From Rhodoferax sp. (GTDB taxonomy: Bacteria > Pseudomonadota > Gammaproteobacteria > Burkholderiales > Burkholderiaceae_C), in contig NZ_JAQTXM010000005.1 in the NCBI RefSeq assembly GCF_028688795.1, forward strand, positions 62,001 to 126,000: 64,000 nt of DNA, in the 5' to 3' direction. A program made the translations under genes and the position numbers. This document shows positions 36,959 to 45,767 of the stretch, one piece after another (position 1 is the first letter of the stretch; every line of letters begins with the position of its first letter). The notes under the pieces were generated by a model, which made no database searches, was not told the origin of the DNA, and saw nothing but the letters and a program-made list of their open reading frames with translations.

Positions 36959-38677
36959 GTGAAACGAAAACTACTCAGTATTTTGGTCATGGCAGCATGT
37001 GCCCAGGCCGGCGCACAAGTGACCGATGCCATGATTGCCAACGATGCTAATACGCCAGAAGACGTGCTCAGCTGGGGCATGGGCACACAAGGCCAACGCC
37101 ACTCCACGTTGTCCGACGTGAATGCCAAAACCATTGGCCGTCTGGTGCCCGTGTGGTCCATGTCTTTTGGTGGTGAAAAACAGCGCGGCCAGGAATCTCA
37201 GCCCTTGGTGCACAACGGCAAGATGTTTGTGACCGCATCGTATTCGCGTATTTTTGCGCTGGATGCCAAGACCGGCCAAAAACTCTGGAAGTACGAACAC
37301 CGTTTGCCAGAAGGCATCATGCCTTGCTGCGATGTGATCAACCGCGGCGCTGCTTTGTATGACAACCTGGTGATTTTCGGCACCCTGGACGCCCAACTGG
37401 TGGCCTTGGATCAAACCACAGGCAAAGTTGTCTGGCGTGAAAAAATTGACGACTACAGCGCAGGCTACAGCTACTCCGCTGCGCCCCTGATTGCGCAAGG
37501 TCTGTTGATTACCGGGCTGTCCGGTGGTGAATTCGGTGTGGTGGGCCGCGTTGAAGCGCGTGACCCCAAGACCGGCAAAATGGTGTGGAGTCGTCCTACC
37601 GTTGAAGGCCACATGGGCACTTTGAATGGCAAAGACAATGGCATCACCGGTACCACCAACGCCACTTGGCCTGGTGAAACCTGGAAAACCGGTGGTGCGA
37701 CACCTTGGTTGGGTGGCACCTACGATGCCAAAACTGGCTTGGCCTACTTTGGCACCGGCAACCCCGGCCCCTGGAACAGCCACGTGCGCAAGGGTGACAA
37801 CCTTTATTCTGCATCCACCATCGCCATTGATGTCAAGACGGGCAAGATCGTCTGGCACTACCAAAGCACCCCCAACGACGGTTGGGACTACGACGGTGTC
37901 AATGAATTCATCACCTTTGACATGGATGGCAAGCGCATGGGTGCCAAGGCTGACCGCAATGGCTTCTTCTATGTGAACGACGCCACCACCGGCAAGCTGG
38001 TGAACGCCTTCCCATTTGTTAAAAAGACCACTTGGGCCAGTAGCATCGACTTGAAGACAGGTCGCCCCAACTACATCGACGAAAACCGTCCGGGCGACCC
38101 GACTGCCCCCGGCATGGATGGCAAAAAAGGCAAAACCGCTTTTGCCGCCCCCGGCTTCCTGGGTGGAAAAAACCAGATGCCAATGGCCTACAGCCCCAAG
38201 ACTGGCTTGTTTTACGTGCCTACCAATGAATGGGGCATGGACATCTGGAACGAGCCCATCAGCTACAAAAAGGGTGCCGCTTACCTAGGTGCTGGCTTCA
38301 CCATCAAACCACTGTTTGAAGACCACATTGGCTCCTTGCGCGCCATTGATCCAAAGACCGGCAAAGTGGCTTGGGAAGTCAAGAACACCGCGCCTCTGTG
38401 GGGTGGTGTCATGACCACGGCCGATCTGGTCTTTTGGGGCACACCAGAAGGCTATTTGAAAGCCGCTGACGCCAAGACTGGCAAGGTGGTGTGGCAGTTC
38501 CAAACTGGGTCCGGCATTGTGGCGCCTCCCATCACCTGGAAAGAAGGCGGCGAGCAATACATCAGCATCGTGTCGGGTTGGGGCGGTGCCGTGCCTTTGT
38601 GGGGTGGCGAAGTTGCCAAGAAGGTCAACTTGCTGGAACAAGGCGGTTCCGTCTGGACGTTCAAGCTCATTAAGTAA
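36959..38677 (+). CDS. PQQ-dependent alcohol dehydrogenase, lanthanide type (PedH/ExaF-like)
   Basis: GTG 36959, eight bases after caggag, starts a 572-residue exported quinoprotein (signal [19 protein letters not shown]). The eight-bladed propeller has tryptophan-docking repeats ([32 protein letters not shown]). The adjacent Cys123-Cys124 (MPCCDV) form the ring disulfide under PQQ. The catalytic Asp310 is followed by Asp312 (WDYDGVNE), the extra aspartate that marks lanthanide-dependent enzymes; calcium enzymes lack it. There is no C-terminal haem domain, so electrons go to separate cytochromes. The substrate is a primary alcohol or aldehyde, not resolved further. Confidence 0.92.
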   Translation: MKRKLLSILVMAACAQAGAQVTDAMIANDANTPEDVLSWGMGTQGQRHSTLSDVNAKTIGRLVPVWSMSFGGEKQRGQESQPLVHNGKMFVTASYSRIFALDAKTGQKLWKYEHRLPEGIMPCCDVINRGAALYDNLVIFGTLDAQLVALDQTTGKVVWREKIDDYSAGYSYSAAPLIAQGLLITGLSGGEFGVVGRVEARDPKTGKMVWSRPTVEGHMGTLNGKDNGITGTTNATWPGETWKTGGATPWLGGTYDAKTGLAYFGTGNPGPWNSHVRKGDNLYSASTIAIDVKTGKIVWHYQSTPNDGWDYDGVNEFITFDMDGKRMGAKADRNGFFYVNDATTGKLVNAFPFVKKTTWASSIDLKTGRPNYIDENRPGDPTAPGMDGKKGKTAFAAPGFLGGKNQMPMAYSPKTGLFYVPTNEWGMDIWNEPISYKKGAAYLGAGFTIKPLFEDHIGSLRAIDPKTGKVAWEVKNTAPLWGGVMTTADLVFWGTPEGYLKAADAKTGKVVWQFQTGSGIVAPPITWKEGGEQYISIVSGWGGAVPLWGGEVAKKVNLLEQGGSVWTFKLIK

Positions 38678-38685
38678 CTGACAGG

Positions 38686-38726
38686 CAAGGCTCGGCGCAG
38701 CAGCGTCGGGCCTTGTGATGTTTTTT
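38686..38726 (+). terminator. Rho-independent terminator after the PQQ dehydrogenase gene
   Basis: CAAGGCTCGGCGC and GCGTCGGGCCTTG pair over 13 positions (two G-T wobbles) around an AGCA loop, followed by a run of six T's. It lies 9 bp after the stop and 15 bp before the cytochrome gene start, so downstream cytochrome genes may be expressed by read-through. Confidence 0.85.
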
Positions 38727-38740
38727 GAACAAGTCCAACT

Positions 38741-39076
38741 ATGAAATACCAATTTTTTTTCGCATTTCTTTGGGGCATGGCGAGTGTTGGTAGCGCCTAT
38801 GCAGACGACAGTCAGGACGTGAAAGAACTGGTGCAGGCCAGTGGCTGCTTGTCGTGCCATTCGGTCGACGAGAAGATTGTGGGCCCGGCCTTCAAGGATG
38901 TGGTTGCCAAATACAAAAGCGACCCCGATGCCATTGTCAATATCTCTCAAAGCATTAAAAATGGATCGCGCGGCAAATGGGGTCGCATGGCAATGCCAGC
39001 GCACGCAAGCTTAAGCAGCGAAGAACTGAAGACGCTGGCGACTTGGGTGATGTCGCGAAAAGCCACAGCTGATTAA
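38741..39076 (+). CDS. Periplasmic cytochrome c (class I, c551/c552-like)
   Basis: This 111-residue protein has a signal peptide (FAFLWGMASVGSAYA), a haem site CLSCH at about residue 32, and an axial methionine probably in RMAMPAHASLS. It resembles small monohaem cytochromes of the c551 type. It directly follows the quinoprotein dehydrogenase and its terminator, so it is a likely electron acceptor or carrier for that enzyme. Confidence 0.9.
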   Translation: MKYQFFFAFLWGMASVGSAYADDSQDVKELVQASGCLSCHSVDEKIVGPAFKDVVAKYKSDPDAIVNISQSIKNGSRGKWGRMAMPAHASLSSEELKTLATWVMSRKATAD

Positions 39077-39106
39077 ATTTTTTTGCTCACTCTTTATTCA
39101 AATTCT

Positions 39107-39487
39107 ATGAAACGCCGTACTCAAATCAGTTTTCTGGCCAGTGCCCTCATGTTTGCCGGCACTGCTGCATTGGCCCAGACGTCAGCAGACGATGCCGCCA
39201 AAAAAATCGCCGCCAATGCTGGCTGCTTTACCTGCCACAGCATCAAGCACCAAGAGTCAAAAGATGCCGGTTTGCCGGTTGGCCCAGCTTGGCAAGATGT
39301 ATCGCTCCAGTACCGCGACAAACCCGGCGCGGCCGACTTCCTGACACGCATTGTTCTGGAAGGCTCTAACCCTTACGCCAGCCATTGGAAAAACAAAGCC
39401 GCTGGCATTGCCATGCCGCCCAATGCGGTGGCCATCAGCGAAAGTAACGCCCGCCAAGTGGTGTTCTGGATTTTGTCGCTCAGGTAG
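39107..39487 (+). CDS. Periplasmic cytochrome c, monohaem
   Basis: I chose ATG 39107 over a start at 39083 because it gives a regular signal peptide (MKRRTQISFLASALMFAGTA, end near ALAQT). The 126-residue protein has one haem motif, CFTCH, and a probable axial methionine in IAMPPNAVAIS. It differs from the neighbouring cytochrome in having a longer loop (KHQESKDAGLPVGPAW). It ends 25 bp before the convergent activator gene, forming the end of the dehydrogenase transcription unit. Confidence 0.88.
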   Translation: MKRRTQISFLASALMFAGTAALAQTSADDAAKKIAANAGCFTCHSIKHQESKDAGLPVGPAWQDVSLQYRDKPGAADFLTRIVLEGSNPYASHWKNKAAGIAMPPNAVAISESNARQVVFWILSLR

Positions 39488-39512
39488 GCAACACCCTCGC
39501 AATGGCTCTGGG

Positions 39513-41510
39513 CTAGCCCCAGACGTCAGGCGGGAGCAGGTCTTTCTTGCGGTAAATAGTGTTTCGCGAGACGCCTAGTGCCTTGGCGGTTGTCGAAACA
39601 TTGCCCTTGTGCAGACGCAGTGTCTGGGCCATGGCTGCCAGGGTGACATCATGAAGGTTGCCCGCATCGTTGTCCGTCGCCACGATGGCCGGGTTGGCGG
39701 TGGGGCTGTCGACTGGTTCGGCCATTGGCATTTGTGCTACTTCTTCCAGAAAATCATCCGGCAAGTGCAGGGTGTCAATGCTGCCGTCACAACCGGCCAT
39801 CACCACCGCCGTGCGCAGCAAATTGTGCAGTTGCCTGAAGTTGCCTGGCCAACTGTAGTTCTTGAACAGACTCATGACCTCGGCGGTGAGGCCAATGGTC
39901 GGCCTTTTGCTGCACAAGGTGCCGAGAATTCGCTGGGCCACCAGCTCAAAATCGGAACGCTCCCGCAAGGCTGGCAAACGCACCACCAGTCCGTTGAGCC
40001 GGTAGTACAAGTCTTCACGAAAAGCGCCTTGCGCAATCATGGCCTTGAGATTCTTGTTGGTGGCGCAGATGATCGACACATCCACTTCAACTTCTTTGCA
40101 AGCCCCCAGCGGGCTGACCTTGCGGTCTTGCAATACCCTGAGCAATCGGGCCTGCAACTGCCTGGGCATGTCGCCAATTTCGTCCAGAAACAGGGTGCCA
40201 CCATGGGCTTGCTGAATTTTTCCGATGGCCCCTTTTTTTCGGGCGCCGGTAAACGCCCCTTCTTCATAGCCAAACAGCTCGGACTCAATGAGGGTCTCGG
40301 GAATAGAGGCGCAGTTGACAGACACAAAGGGTTGACCCGCGCGGGCTGAATCCGAATGAATGGCCTGCGCCATCAAGTCTTTGCCCGTGCCGGTTTCGCC
40401 CAAAATCATGATCGGAATGTCATGGTTCCTGACCATGCACAGCTTGCGAATTACGGCAGATATTTGTGGGTCACCGGTGTCCAGGTAGCGCAAACTGGAC
40501 AACTGCAGCTTGCGGTTGGTGGCTGTGTCGGCCTGCGCTTTTGACGAGGCAGGCGCTGCTGTGGAGCTCATGTCAAGCCCCTGTAGCCATTGCCCAGCCG
40601 GTTTCATCTTGACTTGGCACCAGACCGACAGGCCGCTGAACAAGTTCAGTTGGTGAGGTTGGGTCACCGTTCGTCCAAAAATCTCGTGCAGTCGTGAAAT
40701 TGGAATACCAAAAAGCGAAGAAAACGTATGCGCGCGCAGCGACTCAAGCGTCAGCCCGATCTGAAACTGCGCACTGCGGTTGGCGGATAAAAAGCGGCCA
40801 TCTGGCGAAAACACCACAATGCCCTCGACCAACGTGCCTAAGAATTCTGGCCGGGCGTGAAAACGGATGCAAAGTTCACCACTGAAGGTTTCGGTGAACA
40901 TGTGGTTTTCAATCATTTGCCCTGACATGCGCACCAGCGCCAGCGTGTGCAGATGTGAGCGCCTGTGGTCACCCGTGACATCCAGCGCGCCAATGACTTG
41001 CCCATGCGGGTCAAAAATAGGTGCGCAAGAACAGGTGAGCGACTGGTTGGTGTTCATGAAGTGCTGGCCGCCAGCAATCAGCAAGGGCCGTTTTTCATGT
41101 AATGCGGTGCCGATGGCGTTGGTGCCCTTGGACTTTTCTGACCACTCAACGCCAGGCATCAGTGCGACTTTGGAGGCGGTATCAAGAAAATCCGGATCAC
41201 CCAACGAATGGAGTACCAAACCATTGGCCGCAGTCAACAGGACGACGCTGTGTGTGTTGACAATTTGCGCGTACAAGGACTCCATCACCGGCGCGGCATG
41301 CTGGAACAAAAATCTGTTTTCATCCAGCGCCGTAATCAGCGACGAGTGCCCATGGGTTGAATAATCAGCTTCGTCCCGGCTGCAAATACCGTAGTCAGTG
41401 GATCTGGCGTGCGACTGCGCGATCAGGCGGCTGAAGTCTTCAGCTTCAGCACAAGCACCAGTGGTTTTGGGGTGACGTTGGAGAATTGGTGTAGCGATGT
41501 TGACTTGCAT
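39513..41510 (-). CDS. Sigma-54-dependent transcriptional activator (AcoR-like, GAF-AAA-Fis)
   Basis: ATG 41510 (MQVNIATPILQ) gives 665 aa; an upstream frame to 41567 is also open. The N-terminal half (about 50-240) is a GAF-like sensory domain with an acetoin-regulator pattern (VALMPGVEWSEKSKGTNAIG, then CSCAPIFDPHGQVIGALDVTGD). The AAA+ domain has Walker A GETGTGKD (about 370), GAFTGARKKGAIG for sigma-54 contact (about 420), Walker B LFLDEIGDM, and a C-terminal Fis helix-turn-helix (TAKALGVSRNTIYRK). It lies at the centre of a region with six sigma-54 promoters and is their likely activator, responding to an alcohol or aldehyde. Confidence 0.92.
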   Translation of the reverse strand: MQVNIATPILQRHPKTTGACAEAEDFSRLIAQSHARSTDYGICSRDEADYSTHGHSSLITALDENRFLFQHAAPVMESLYAQIVNTHSVVLLTAANGLVLHSLGDPDFLDTASKVALMPGVEWSEKSKGTNAIGTALHEKRPLLIAGGQHFMNTNQSLTCSCAPIFDPHGQVIGALDVTGDHRRSHLHTLALVRMSGQMIENHMFTETFSGELCIRFHARPEFLGTLVEGIVVFSPDGRFLSANRSAQFQIGLTLESLRAHTFSSLFGIPISRLHEIFGRTVTQPHQLNLFSGLSVWCQVKMKPAGQWLQGLDMSSTAAPASSKAQADTATNRKLQLSSLRYLDTGDPQISAVIRKLCMVRNHDIPIMILGETGTGKDLMAQAIHSDSARAGQPFVSVNCASIPETLIESELFGYEEGAFTGARKKGAIGKIQQAHGGTLFLDEIGDMPRQLQARLLRVLQDRKVSPLGACKEVEVDVSIICATNKNLKAMIAQGAFREDLYYRLNGLVVRLPALRERSDFELVAQRILGTLCSKRPTIGLTAEVMSLFKNYSWPGNFRQLHNLLRTAVVMAGCDGSIDTLHLPDDFLEEVAQMPMAEPVDSPTANPAIVATDNDAGNLHDVTLAAMAQTLRLHKGNVSTTAKALGVSRNTIYRKKDLLPPDVWG

Positions 41511-41746
41511 GATATTTGCCAATATTGGGATATTGTGAAACGTGCCAACTTCTTTTGCTATCGGCAAAAACCCTTGAAAAAAATGAAAGGCTTTGCACCT
41601 TGGTACGTGCCAAGGGCGGCTTGTGGCGGTTTTGTGTCAAAAAAATGGAACACCCTGACCCAAATTGACACACTTTGCCTCGCGGTTTGTGCAGCGTCAT
41701 CCAGGCGTACCAGGCCGCGCAGGGAGGTAGCACCCATACAGAACTT

Positions 41747-41761
41747 TGGCGCATTTATTGC
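41747..41761 (+). promoter_or_regulatory. Sigma-54 promoter of the cytochrome c-550/XoxJ-like operon
   Basis: TGGCGCATTTATTGC has GG-N10-GC spacing (41748-41749 and 41760-41761). The start would be near 41773, 37 bases before the ATG. The 299-bp divergent region also contains the start of the activator gene; no sigma-54 element faces that gene. Confidence 0.85.
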
Positions 41762-41809
41762 ATATTGACTGCGTAGGACTATTTCGTTCACTTTTTTAGA
41801 AAGTTTTCT

Positions 41810-42304
41810 ATGCAGGTCAAACTCGCTCTGGCGGCCAAGCGCCTCGGTCTAATTTCAATTGCTGCGTTGAGCCTCGCCACTGCGTTGGTTTACGCACACG
41901 GTGATGTTGTGCCCCAATCGGTCGACACCTCGTCGCTGCCACAGTTGGGCACCAAATGGCTTGATGCCAACCCTTACAGCAAGGGCGACGCCCATGCCGA
42001 GGCCTTGCGCATTGGCACCTCCGCCTACAACCAAAACTGCGCCCGCTGCCACGGCTTAGAGGCCATCTCGGGCGGCATGTCACCTGATTTGCGGAAAGTC
42101 GATGGCGACTGCATGGGCATGGCTGATGAGTCTGCAAAAATGGCCTGTTTCAAGGAAATAGATGATTATTTTCTGGCTACGGTCAGGCGTGGTCGGGTGC
42201 GTGACGGCCGTGTCTACATGCCGCACTTTGAGGGCATCCTGACCCAGGAAGCCATTTGGTCGATTCGCACTTACATCGAAACCCGGCGTGAAAAAGTAGA
42301 CTGA
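41810..42304 (+). CDS. pedF: Cytochrome c-550, PedF-like
   Basis: The 164-residue protein has a signal peptide, the PedF-type start AHGDVVPQSVDTSSLPQLG, the haem motif CARCHGLEAISGGM and a C-terminal VRDGRVYMPHFEGILTQ with the axial methionine. PedF is the direct or near-direct electron acceptor of PQQ ethanol dehydrogenases in Pseudomonas. It heads a sigma-54 operon with a XoxJ-like gene. Assignment is by remembered family features and context. Confidence 0.85.
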   Translation: MQVKLALAAKRLGLISIAALSLATALVYAHGDVVPQSVDTSSLPQLGTKWLDANPYSKGDAHAEALRIGTSAYNQNCARCHGLEAISGGMSPDLRKVDGDCMGMADESAKMACFKEIDDYFLATVRRGRVRDGRVYMPHFEGILTQEAIWSIRTYIETRREKVD

Positions 42305-42392
42305 TCAGCGAATGTGGGGCTCGAAGGATGACCCCTGAAAAAGTGGCCGTTTAATCGCGTGTCATTTCATAACTATGAAGGAGACTATTCGC

Positions 42393-43289
42393 ATGACGAC
42401 ATTCAAGACACCCTCAGCCACAGAGGCCTCACCTGGCGGTATCAGCCGCCGGCAGAGTCTAGGTTTGCTGTTGGGCTTAGGTGCATCGCCGGTTTTTGCC
42501 GAAGGCGAACTCGATGACCTGGCAAAAATCCAGGCCCGTGGCACGTTGAAAGTGGCTGTGTACAAAGACAACGCGCCTTTTTCCAGCGGCTCGGCCAATG
42601 ACATGAATGGCCTGGACGTTGCGTTGGCTGAAGGCCTGGCGCGCCAGCTCAAACTGAAACTGGCGTTGTTGCCGTTTGATGCGGGTGAGAACATGAACGA
42701 CGACCTGCGCAACATGGTCTGGAAAGGCCATTACCTGGGTTATGGCCCGGCAGATGTCATGCTGAATGTGCCCGTTGACAAATACCTGATGCAGCAAAAC
42801 CGCCAAGTCACTATTTTTTCGCCCTACATGCGGCAGATGCCGATTTTGATTCACAGCGCCAGCAAGTTGCCTCAAGTTAATAGCCCTGAAGACTTGAAGG
42901 GGCACAGGCTGGCTGCAGAACGCGGTACTGGTGCTGCCAGCGCTTTGTTAGGCCATCAAAGTGGTCTGCTGAGTTCCCAAGTGACCTTGTTCAATTCAGG
43001 CATTGAGGCTGCCACGGCTGTGCTGCGTGGGCTGGCAGATGCTGCCTACGTGCTGCGCTCGCAAGCCGAAGCCGCCATAGCCTTGGACAAAGCCAAGCAA
43101 GAAGATTTTGTGATGACCCAAATGCGCTTAACGGGCTTGCCTGACAACGGTTGGTCGCTGGGTATGGCAGTCAAGTCAAGCTACAAAGATTTGGGCCAGG
43201 CCTTGGAAGTGGCCATGAAACAGCTGCGCGACAACGGTGAACTGATGGCCATGTTCAAGACGCGTGGCATGACGCTGACAGCGCCGTAA
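42393..43289 (+). CDS. Quinoprotein-dehydrogenase-associated substrate-binding protein (XoxJ/MxaJ-like)
   Basis: ATG 42393 lies 9 bases after gaaggag, giving 298 aa; an upstream ATG at 42375 overlaps that site. It carries a Tat-like twin-arginine N-terminus (GISRRQSLGLLLGLGASPVF) and a type-2 periplasmic binding fold: LKVAVYKDNAPFSS, GLDVALAEGLARQL, APF/SPYMRQMPILIH and AAERGTGAASALLG. XoxJ/MxaJ homologues help maturation of PQQ methanol dehydrogenases, probably by binding a folding intermediate rather than a transported solute. It is second in the pedF operon and is followed by a long hairpin. Confidence 0.85.
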   Translation: MTTFKTPSATEASPGGISRRQSLGLLLGLGASPVFAEGELDDLAKIQARGTLKVAVYKDNAPFSSGSANDMNGLDVALAEGLARQLKLKLALLPFDAGENMNDDLRNMVWKGHYLGYGPADVMLNVPVDKYLMQQNRQVTIFSPYMRQMPILIHSASKLPQVNSPEDLKGHRLAAERGTGAASALLGHQSGLLSSQVTLFNSGIEAATAVLRGLADAAYVLRSQAEAAIALDKAKQEDFVMTQMRLTGLPDNGWSLGMAVKSSYKDLGQALEVAMKQLRDNGELMAMFKTRGMTLTAP

Positions 43290-43353
43290 ACCGCTGGGCA
43301 AAGCCCGCTTGGCGGGTGGTTATGCCCGCACCTTGCGAGGTAAAAATCTGGTG

Positions 43354-43389
43354 ATAAAGCCAGACTGTTGTAGAACAGTCTGGCTTTAT
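43354..43389. terminator. Perfect 16-bp hairpin after the XoxJ-like gene
   Basis: ATAAAGCCAGACTGTT-GTAG-AACAGTCTGGCTTTAT. It can end transcription from both sides (XoxJ-like gene and the convergent porin gene), the A/T-rich stem ends providing short A- and T-runs. The 239-bp gap 43290-43528 contains this hairpin and repeat copy 8. Confidence 0.8.
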
Positions 43390-43454
43390 TGCTATATTAA
43401 TAATAGCTACTAGCGCTTATAATATAAGGGCTAGAGGCTAATTTTTCGTATAAG
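43389..43454 (+). repeat. Dispersed short repeat, copy 8 (best-conserved type)
   Basis: ataatagctactagcgctta, then ataagggctagaggctaatt. It directly abuts the hairpin at 43354-43389, so the two may form one element. Confidence 0.85.
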
Positions 43455-43528
43455 AATACTGCCATGTTTGCCAGCCCGTCACGGGCACGCCGCAAGTGTG
43501 GGCCAGACAATACAACTCAAACCAGCGT

Positions 43529-44566
43529 TCAGAACGCGTGTTTAACACCAAAGTTCAGCAGGCTGGCGTTTTTGCCGGCATCCGTGCCACCGGCGACGAT
43601 GCTTGACACCAATGAGGCATTCGCGTCGGCGTCCACAAACGCCGCCTGAACATACAGGGTGGTGCGTTTGGACAAGGCGTATTCGTCGCTCAGGATGAAT
43701 GAGTTGGTGGTGCTTGAGGCCGTGTTTTTGTCTTTGCCGGTGTAGTAGGCAAAGCCAATGGTGTTGTTGCTTGCTGTTTTCCAGTCAAGGCCCAGGCCAA
43801 GCACATCCACCTTGGTGGTTTCAACCAGAGCGGCATTTTTGTTCTTGCCGTGCAGGAAATTGAGCTTGCCAGTGAATGCGCCCATGGTGTAGCCCGCACC
43901 CATCGAGTACATGACGCTCTGCTGCTCTGAGGTGGTGGGCAGGTTGGTGGCCTGGTAAGCAGCCGACAGGGACAACGGGCCACTGTAGGTCAGGCCCAGG
44001 GAGACCACGGCGCCCTTGGTTTCGGACACACTGTAAGCACCAGCGATGCCGACAGGGCCCAACGTGTTGCTGTAAGAAATGGCGTTTTGCAAGAACACGC
44101 CGACATCGTTGTTACCGTTGTTGCCTGTAGTTAAGGCACCTGAGTTGTAGGCCCAGGGGTACAAGCCCGAGAAGTTCTCACGCAGGCCACGTGGGTCGGT
44201 GGCAGCAAAGGCCAGCACGGCGGGGCCATACATGTTGCCCAGGGTCAAGGTGCCCATGGTAGGTGAAGAAAAGCCCACATTGGATTGACGACGAAAGAAG
44301 CGGGCGTCGCCTGCACCCGTGTCTGCTGCAAAGTGCGATTCCAGGTTGAAGTTGGCCTTCAAGCCACCGCCAAGGTCTTCCGAGCCGCGAAAGCCCCAGA
44401 TGCTGGGCGAAATGCCGCCGTTGTAGACCTGTGTAGAGCCGTTGCCTGCATTGCTTTGAACCAGCAAGCCAAGGTCAACATTGCCATAGACCGTGACCGT
44501 GCTTTGGGCCAACGCAGCACCAGAGACCAGCGCCAGTGCGGTGATGCCAATTAGTTTTTTCTTCAT
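43529..44566 (-). CDS. Gram-negative porin (Burkholderiales type)
   Basis: The 345-residue outer-membrane trimeric porin starts at ATG 44566 (AGGA upstream), not at the frame's first ATG. It has a signal peptide (MKKKLIGITALALVSGAALA, then Q), the N-terminal strand VTVYGNVDLGLLV, the constriction-loop region with GFRGSEDLGGGLKANFNLES, and the terminal aromatic residue (HAF). A good sigma-54 promoter precedes it, so expression is likely coupled to the alcohol-oxidation regulon. A specific channel for alcohols or a cofactor is possible; general diffusion is the default. Confidence 0.9.
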   Translation of the reverse strand: MKKKLIGITALALVSGAALAQSTVTVYGNVDLGLLVQSNAGNGSTQVYNGGISPSIWGFRGSEDLGGGLKANFNLESHFAADTGAGDARFFRRQSNVGFSSPTMGTLTLGNMYGPAVLAFAATDPRGLRENFSGLYPWAYNSGALTTGNNGNNDVGVFLQNAISYSNTLGPVGIAGAYSVSETKGAVVSLGLTYSGPLSLSAAYQATNLPTTSEQQSVMYSMGAGYTMGAFTGKLNFLHGKNKNAALVETTKVDVLGLGLDWKTASNNTIGFAYYTGKDKNTASSTTNSFILSDEYALSKRTTLYVQAAFVDADANASLVSSIVAGGTDAGKNASLLNFGVKHAF

Positions 44567-44628
44567 TGAATGTGTCCTCATCGTAGGTTTGTTAAACGTC
44601 ACTTTGTTTTGGTGACAAACCTTGATTG

Positions 44629-44643
44629 GCAAGATGTGTGCCT
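44629..44643 (-). promoter_or_regulatory. Sigma-54 promoter of the porin gene
   Basis: On the minus strand AGGCACACATCTTGC has exact GG-N10-GC spacing (-24 at 44641-44642, -12 at 44629-44630). Start near 44618, about 50 bases before the ATG. An inverted pair GTCAC/GTGAC (44598-44602, 44612-44616) lies over the start region and could be a repressor site. Confidence 0.75.
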
Positions 44644-44837
44644 GATGTTTTTTGAGGCTCATCCTGCCAATCCGGCCTGATGGATTGCCGGGCTCACATG
44701 TGTGTTGCCGAGGGAGACGCGATAGGACGGTGATTGTGCCCGGGGTATGTGGTTGAAAACTGAGCGTTGGAGCCGGGTTGCGCCAGATTGGAGCAAACTG
44801 TCATAAAACTGAAAACCAGCGTTCCACGATGGCTGAT

Positions 44838-45662
44838 TCAGTCAATCAGGTTGTCTGCTTCCGCATGAAGGGCTGCCACCGCAGCGGGGTAATGTTGCGC
44901 CGCGGACTTGTTCAGCCAGACCATGGATTGCGCGCGGTCTTTGGGCTGACCTCGGCCTGTGCGGTGCATCACGGCAATGGCAAACTGGGCTTCAGCGTTG
45001 CCGGCCTGGGCTGATGTCATAAAGAGTTGTGCGGCGCGCTCCAGATCACGCGACACGCCGCGACCGGCTTCGAACATCCACGCCAACCGGGTGCCGGCGA
45101 CCAGGTTGCCGGCGTCAGCGCTGCGTTGGTAAAGCACAGCGGCCTGCGCATGCTGGCCGCTGCTGGTCAAGATTTCGGCTTCTTCAAATTCATTCAGTGG
45201 GCGCTCGGGTTGGGCAAGCGTGGCCAGTCTGGCGGCAGCATCTTTGTCGCCATTGGTGGCCGCCAAGTTCAGGTATTGGCGCGCCTTGACCAGGTCTTTT
45301 TCAAGCACACCGCCCGTGCTGTAGAGCATGCCCAATCGGTATTGCGCCTTGAAACCACCGGCGTTAGCGGCAGTGAGGTAAAGCGCCTCTGCCTTTTTCA
45401 TGTCTTTGGGTTCGCCCAAGCCGTCCTCGGCCAGGATGGCCAGGTTGAACAGGGCATCGGCATTGCCCAGGCCCGCCAGCGTTTCCCAAATATGACGCGC
45501 CTGGTTGTAATGCGCCATCTTGAACTCGGCGTAGGCCTTGTAATTGCCCATGGAGGGGTTGCGTACCCAGTCTTCAGCCGTGCTGTCCTGGGCCAGTGAG
45601 CCAAATGTCAAAGCCGAAAGGGTGCAAAGCGTGAGCAGGCGCTTTGAAGTCGAAAAAAACAT
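44838..45662 (-). CDS. Sel1-like repeat (TPR) protein, exported
   Basis: The 274-residue protein has a signal peptide (MFFSTSKRLLTLCTLSALTF, then GSLAQ) and about five Sel1-like repeats of ~36 residues with the pattern GNADALFNLAILAEDGLGEP, GGFKAQYRLGMLYSTGG, and GNAEAQFAIAVMHRTGRGQP. Such proteins are scaffolds for protein contacts, often in the periplasm. Its neighbours are unrelated: the porin region on one side and the Hsp70 operon on the other. The partner is unknown. Confidence 0.88.
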   Translation of the reverse strand: MFFSTSKRLLTLCTLSALTFGSLAQDSTAEDWVRNPSMGNYKAYAEFKMAHYNQARHIWETLAGLGNADALFNLAILAEDGLGEPKDMKKAEALYLTAANAGGFKAQYRLGMLYSTGGVLEKDLVKARQYLNLAATNGDKDAAARLATLAQPERPLNEFEEAEILTSSGQHAQAAVLYQRSADAGNLVAGTRLAWMFEAGRGVSRDLERAAQLFMTSAQAGNAEAQFAIAVMHRTGRGQPKDRAQSMVWLNKSAAQHYPAAVAALHAEADNLID

Positions 45663-45767
45663 GTCCTGCGTTCCTTAAAAATCTCATCTTATTTTGCGAT
45701 GCTTCGGGATGCAATGCGGTCTGATGCTGGCAATAGACCCTGTCGCCAGGATGTCGTGGCAAGCGCA

